Positions 62,875 through 64,000 of a stretch of DNA of 64,000 bases are shown here, one piece after another. The stretch's first letter is position 1; each line of letters starts with the position of its first letter. Origin of the DNA: Ditylenchus dipsaci (Eukaryota > Nematoda > Chromadorea > Rhabditida > Anguinidae). The stretch is from contig SADC01001311.1 of assembly GCA_004194705.1 (NCBI GenBank), forward strand, positions 1-64,000, read 5' to 3'. Under the pieces are notes generated by a model that saw only the letters and a list, made by a program, of their open reading frames with translations, was not told the DNA's origin and searched no databases. The position numbers were made by a program, and so were the translations under genes.

Positions 62875-64000
62875 CTAACACTCTTGCGGAGAAGCTTGGT
62901 ATTCCTTTAGGCTCATTTCAGCAACTGACTTCTTGCGAACCGTATCGAATAGAGTTTCGGTAGGCTTCTCGGCGCTTCCAACAAATGCTCCTCCACTTGC
63001 TGATGAAATTACGGAGCTCTCTTATAGTAGAAATTTAATGAGCAAAATTAAAAAAGAGTATCAAGATTACTTTTGCACTCCAGCTGCATTCTCTTGTTAC
63101 CTCCATTTTCGACTTGTTTGAGTAGCTCAGCAATTTCGGGAATCTTAAATTGAGATCTTCTTCTTCAACTGGACCCCTCAGAAAATTATGCAGAATCACG
63201 GCAGCCAGAGTATAGAGTCGAGCAGTTTCTGGCCTGAAACGATGACATACTTATTCACTATGTGAAGCGTGAAACAGACTTACCTGGCTTCGATTGTTCC
63301 TAAAAAAAATACGCCTCCTTTTTGCGAAGATACCAAATGCGTGCTCCACTGCACTTCTTGCCCTGCTCAATCGACCATTGAACGCGATCTTTTCTTGTGA
63401 GTCGGCACCTTTATCTGTGAAAGGAGTCAGGACCTTAAATAAAAAAAGATCAAATAGATTCTATGATTGAGATATATCGACCTAAATATACCAGATCTGT
63501 GTATCCGAATCCACCGTCCCAAGGAAAATAAACGGTAGCGAACCCTCTTCATTTGGTGGCAAAGCAGCTTCGGGCGACTCTAGGTAATTTCTTGATGGGC
63601 TTGAAATCCAAAGCGTTGAATCGCTGTTTCGACCAGAAGCATCAACATCCACCATCAGAAAGCGAGATTCCGCATCCGTAATGGCCAAAAGAACAATCCA
63701 GTAGAACTTCTGAAATCACGGAAGCATAATGGCACAAGAACCGACATTTAAAAAAACCTTGTAGTTGAAAAATGCTGCTCCCGAGTGCTCAGGTTTCACA
63801 ATCGCGATATGTTTCCCTTCTATAGCCCCCAAATTCTTCGGAAACTGTCTGAGTCGATTGAATCCCTCCGCGCTTCTCTCCCACGTTTGACAAGTTGGCG
63901 TTGGCAAGTACTCCGTCTGCATAGCTGTGACAATCGCTTCTGATACCTCTTTGCAGATGTCATGCACCGTGGAATCACCTATCACGAACAGAGGAGCCAC
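62875..64000 (-). CDS. PIF/Harbinger transposase-like (HARBI1-type) gene, 3' part
   Basis: Minus strand; the gene enters from beyond 64000. Exons: 64000-63758 (TWERSAEGFNRLRQFPKNLG, AIEGKHIAIVKP, SGAAFFNYK), 63709-63492 (KFYWIVLLAITDAESRFLMV DVDASGRNSDS), 63433-63284 (FTDKGADSQEKIAFNGRLSR ARSAVEHAFGIFAKRR), 63233 to about 63045 (RPETARLYTLAAVILHNFLR) and 63018-62875 (ending SVAEMSLKEYQASPQEC*). These are the DDE_Tnp_4 blocks in order. The second Asp (VDVDASG) and Glu (SAVEHAFG) are present, but the first position, normally AIDG, is AIEG. A T8 run near 63301-63310 needs one more base, and the 63492-63433 junction is one base off phase. Four introns with TTTCAG-type acceptors and a poly(A) signal look like a host-style gene: either a domesticated transposase or an intron-bearing element. 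Confidence 0.88.

Overview
This is eukaryotic DNA, most likely from a nematode with a repeat-swollen genome. Exons are small and spliced with T-rich 'TTTCAG' acceptors, TTAGGC telomere-type repeats occur inside the window, two genes of related function sit about 200 bp apart in the style of a nematode operon, and single-copy animal genes are recognisable exon by exon. The species cannot be fixed from sequence alone.

Host genes. A WASHC4 (SWIP, WASH complex) gene fills the left side on the + strand; its exons run from about 432 to 28161 and its N-terminus lies before the window. A MACROD-type macrodomain hydrolase gene (- strand, 31337 to 29240) converges on it. USP39 (+, 46704 to 54599) is followed about 205 bp later by SMNDC1/SPF30 (+, 54805 to 58082); both products act in tri-snRNP and spliceosome assembly. 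At the right edge a spliced PIF/Harbinger-transposase-like (HARBI1-type) gene runs on the - strand (64000 to 62875) and continues past the window.

Mobile DNA. Nearly everything else is palindromic and nested. I see about ten foldback elements whose arms are short tandem arrays, each with its own repeat unit; nine have 8-9 bp target-site duplications and one (50.8 kb) only a weak candidate. There is a family beginning GGCGCTAC with 7-8 bp duplications, TA-flanked Tc1/mariner/pogo-type MITEs, a MULE with a transposase relic, hAT and Harbinger remnants, and a 2 kb element with an unfamiliar multi-exon protein. In several places the other arm of a palindrome keeps the uninserted site, which proves the insertion. 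Some foldback elements carry pieces of host-like genes (a Ulp1/SENP protease, 3'-terminal exons, a histone H4 tail), as Pack-MULEs do in plants.

Caveat. Several conserved genes show isolated one-base frameshifts, often in homopolymers, which suggests residual long-read errors. Protein identities come from remembered family sequences, not a search. Boundaries marked 'about' are good to tens of bases.
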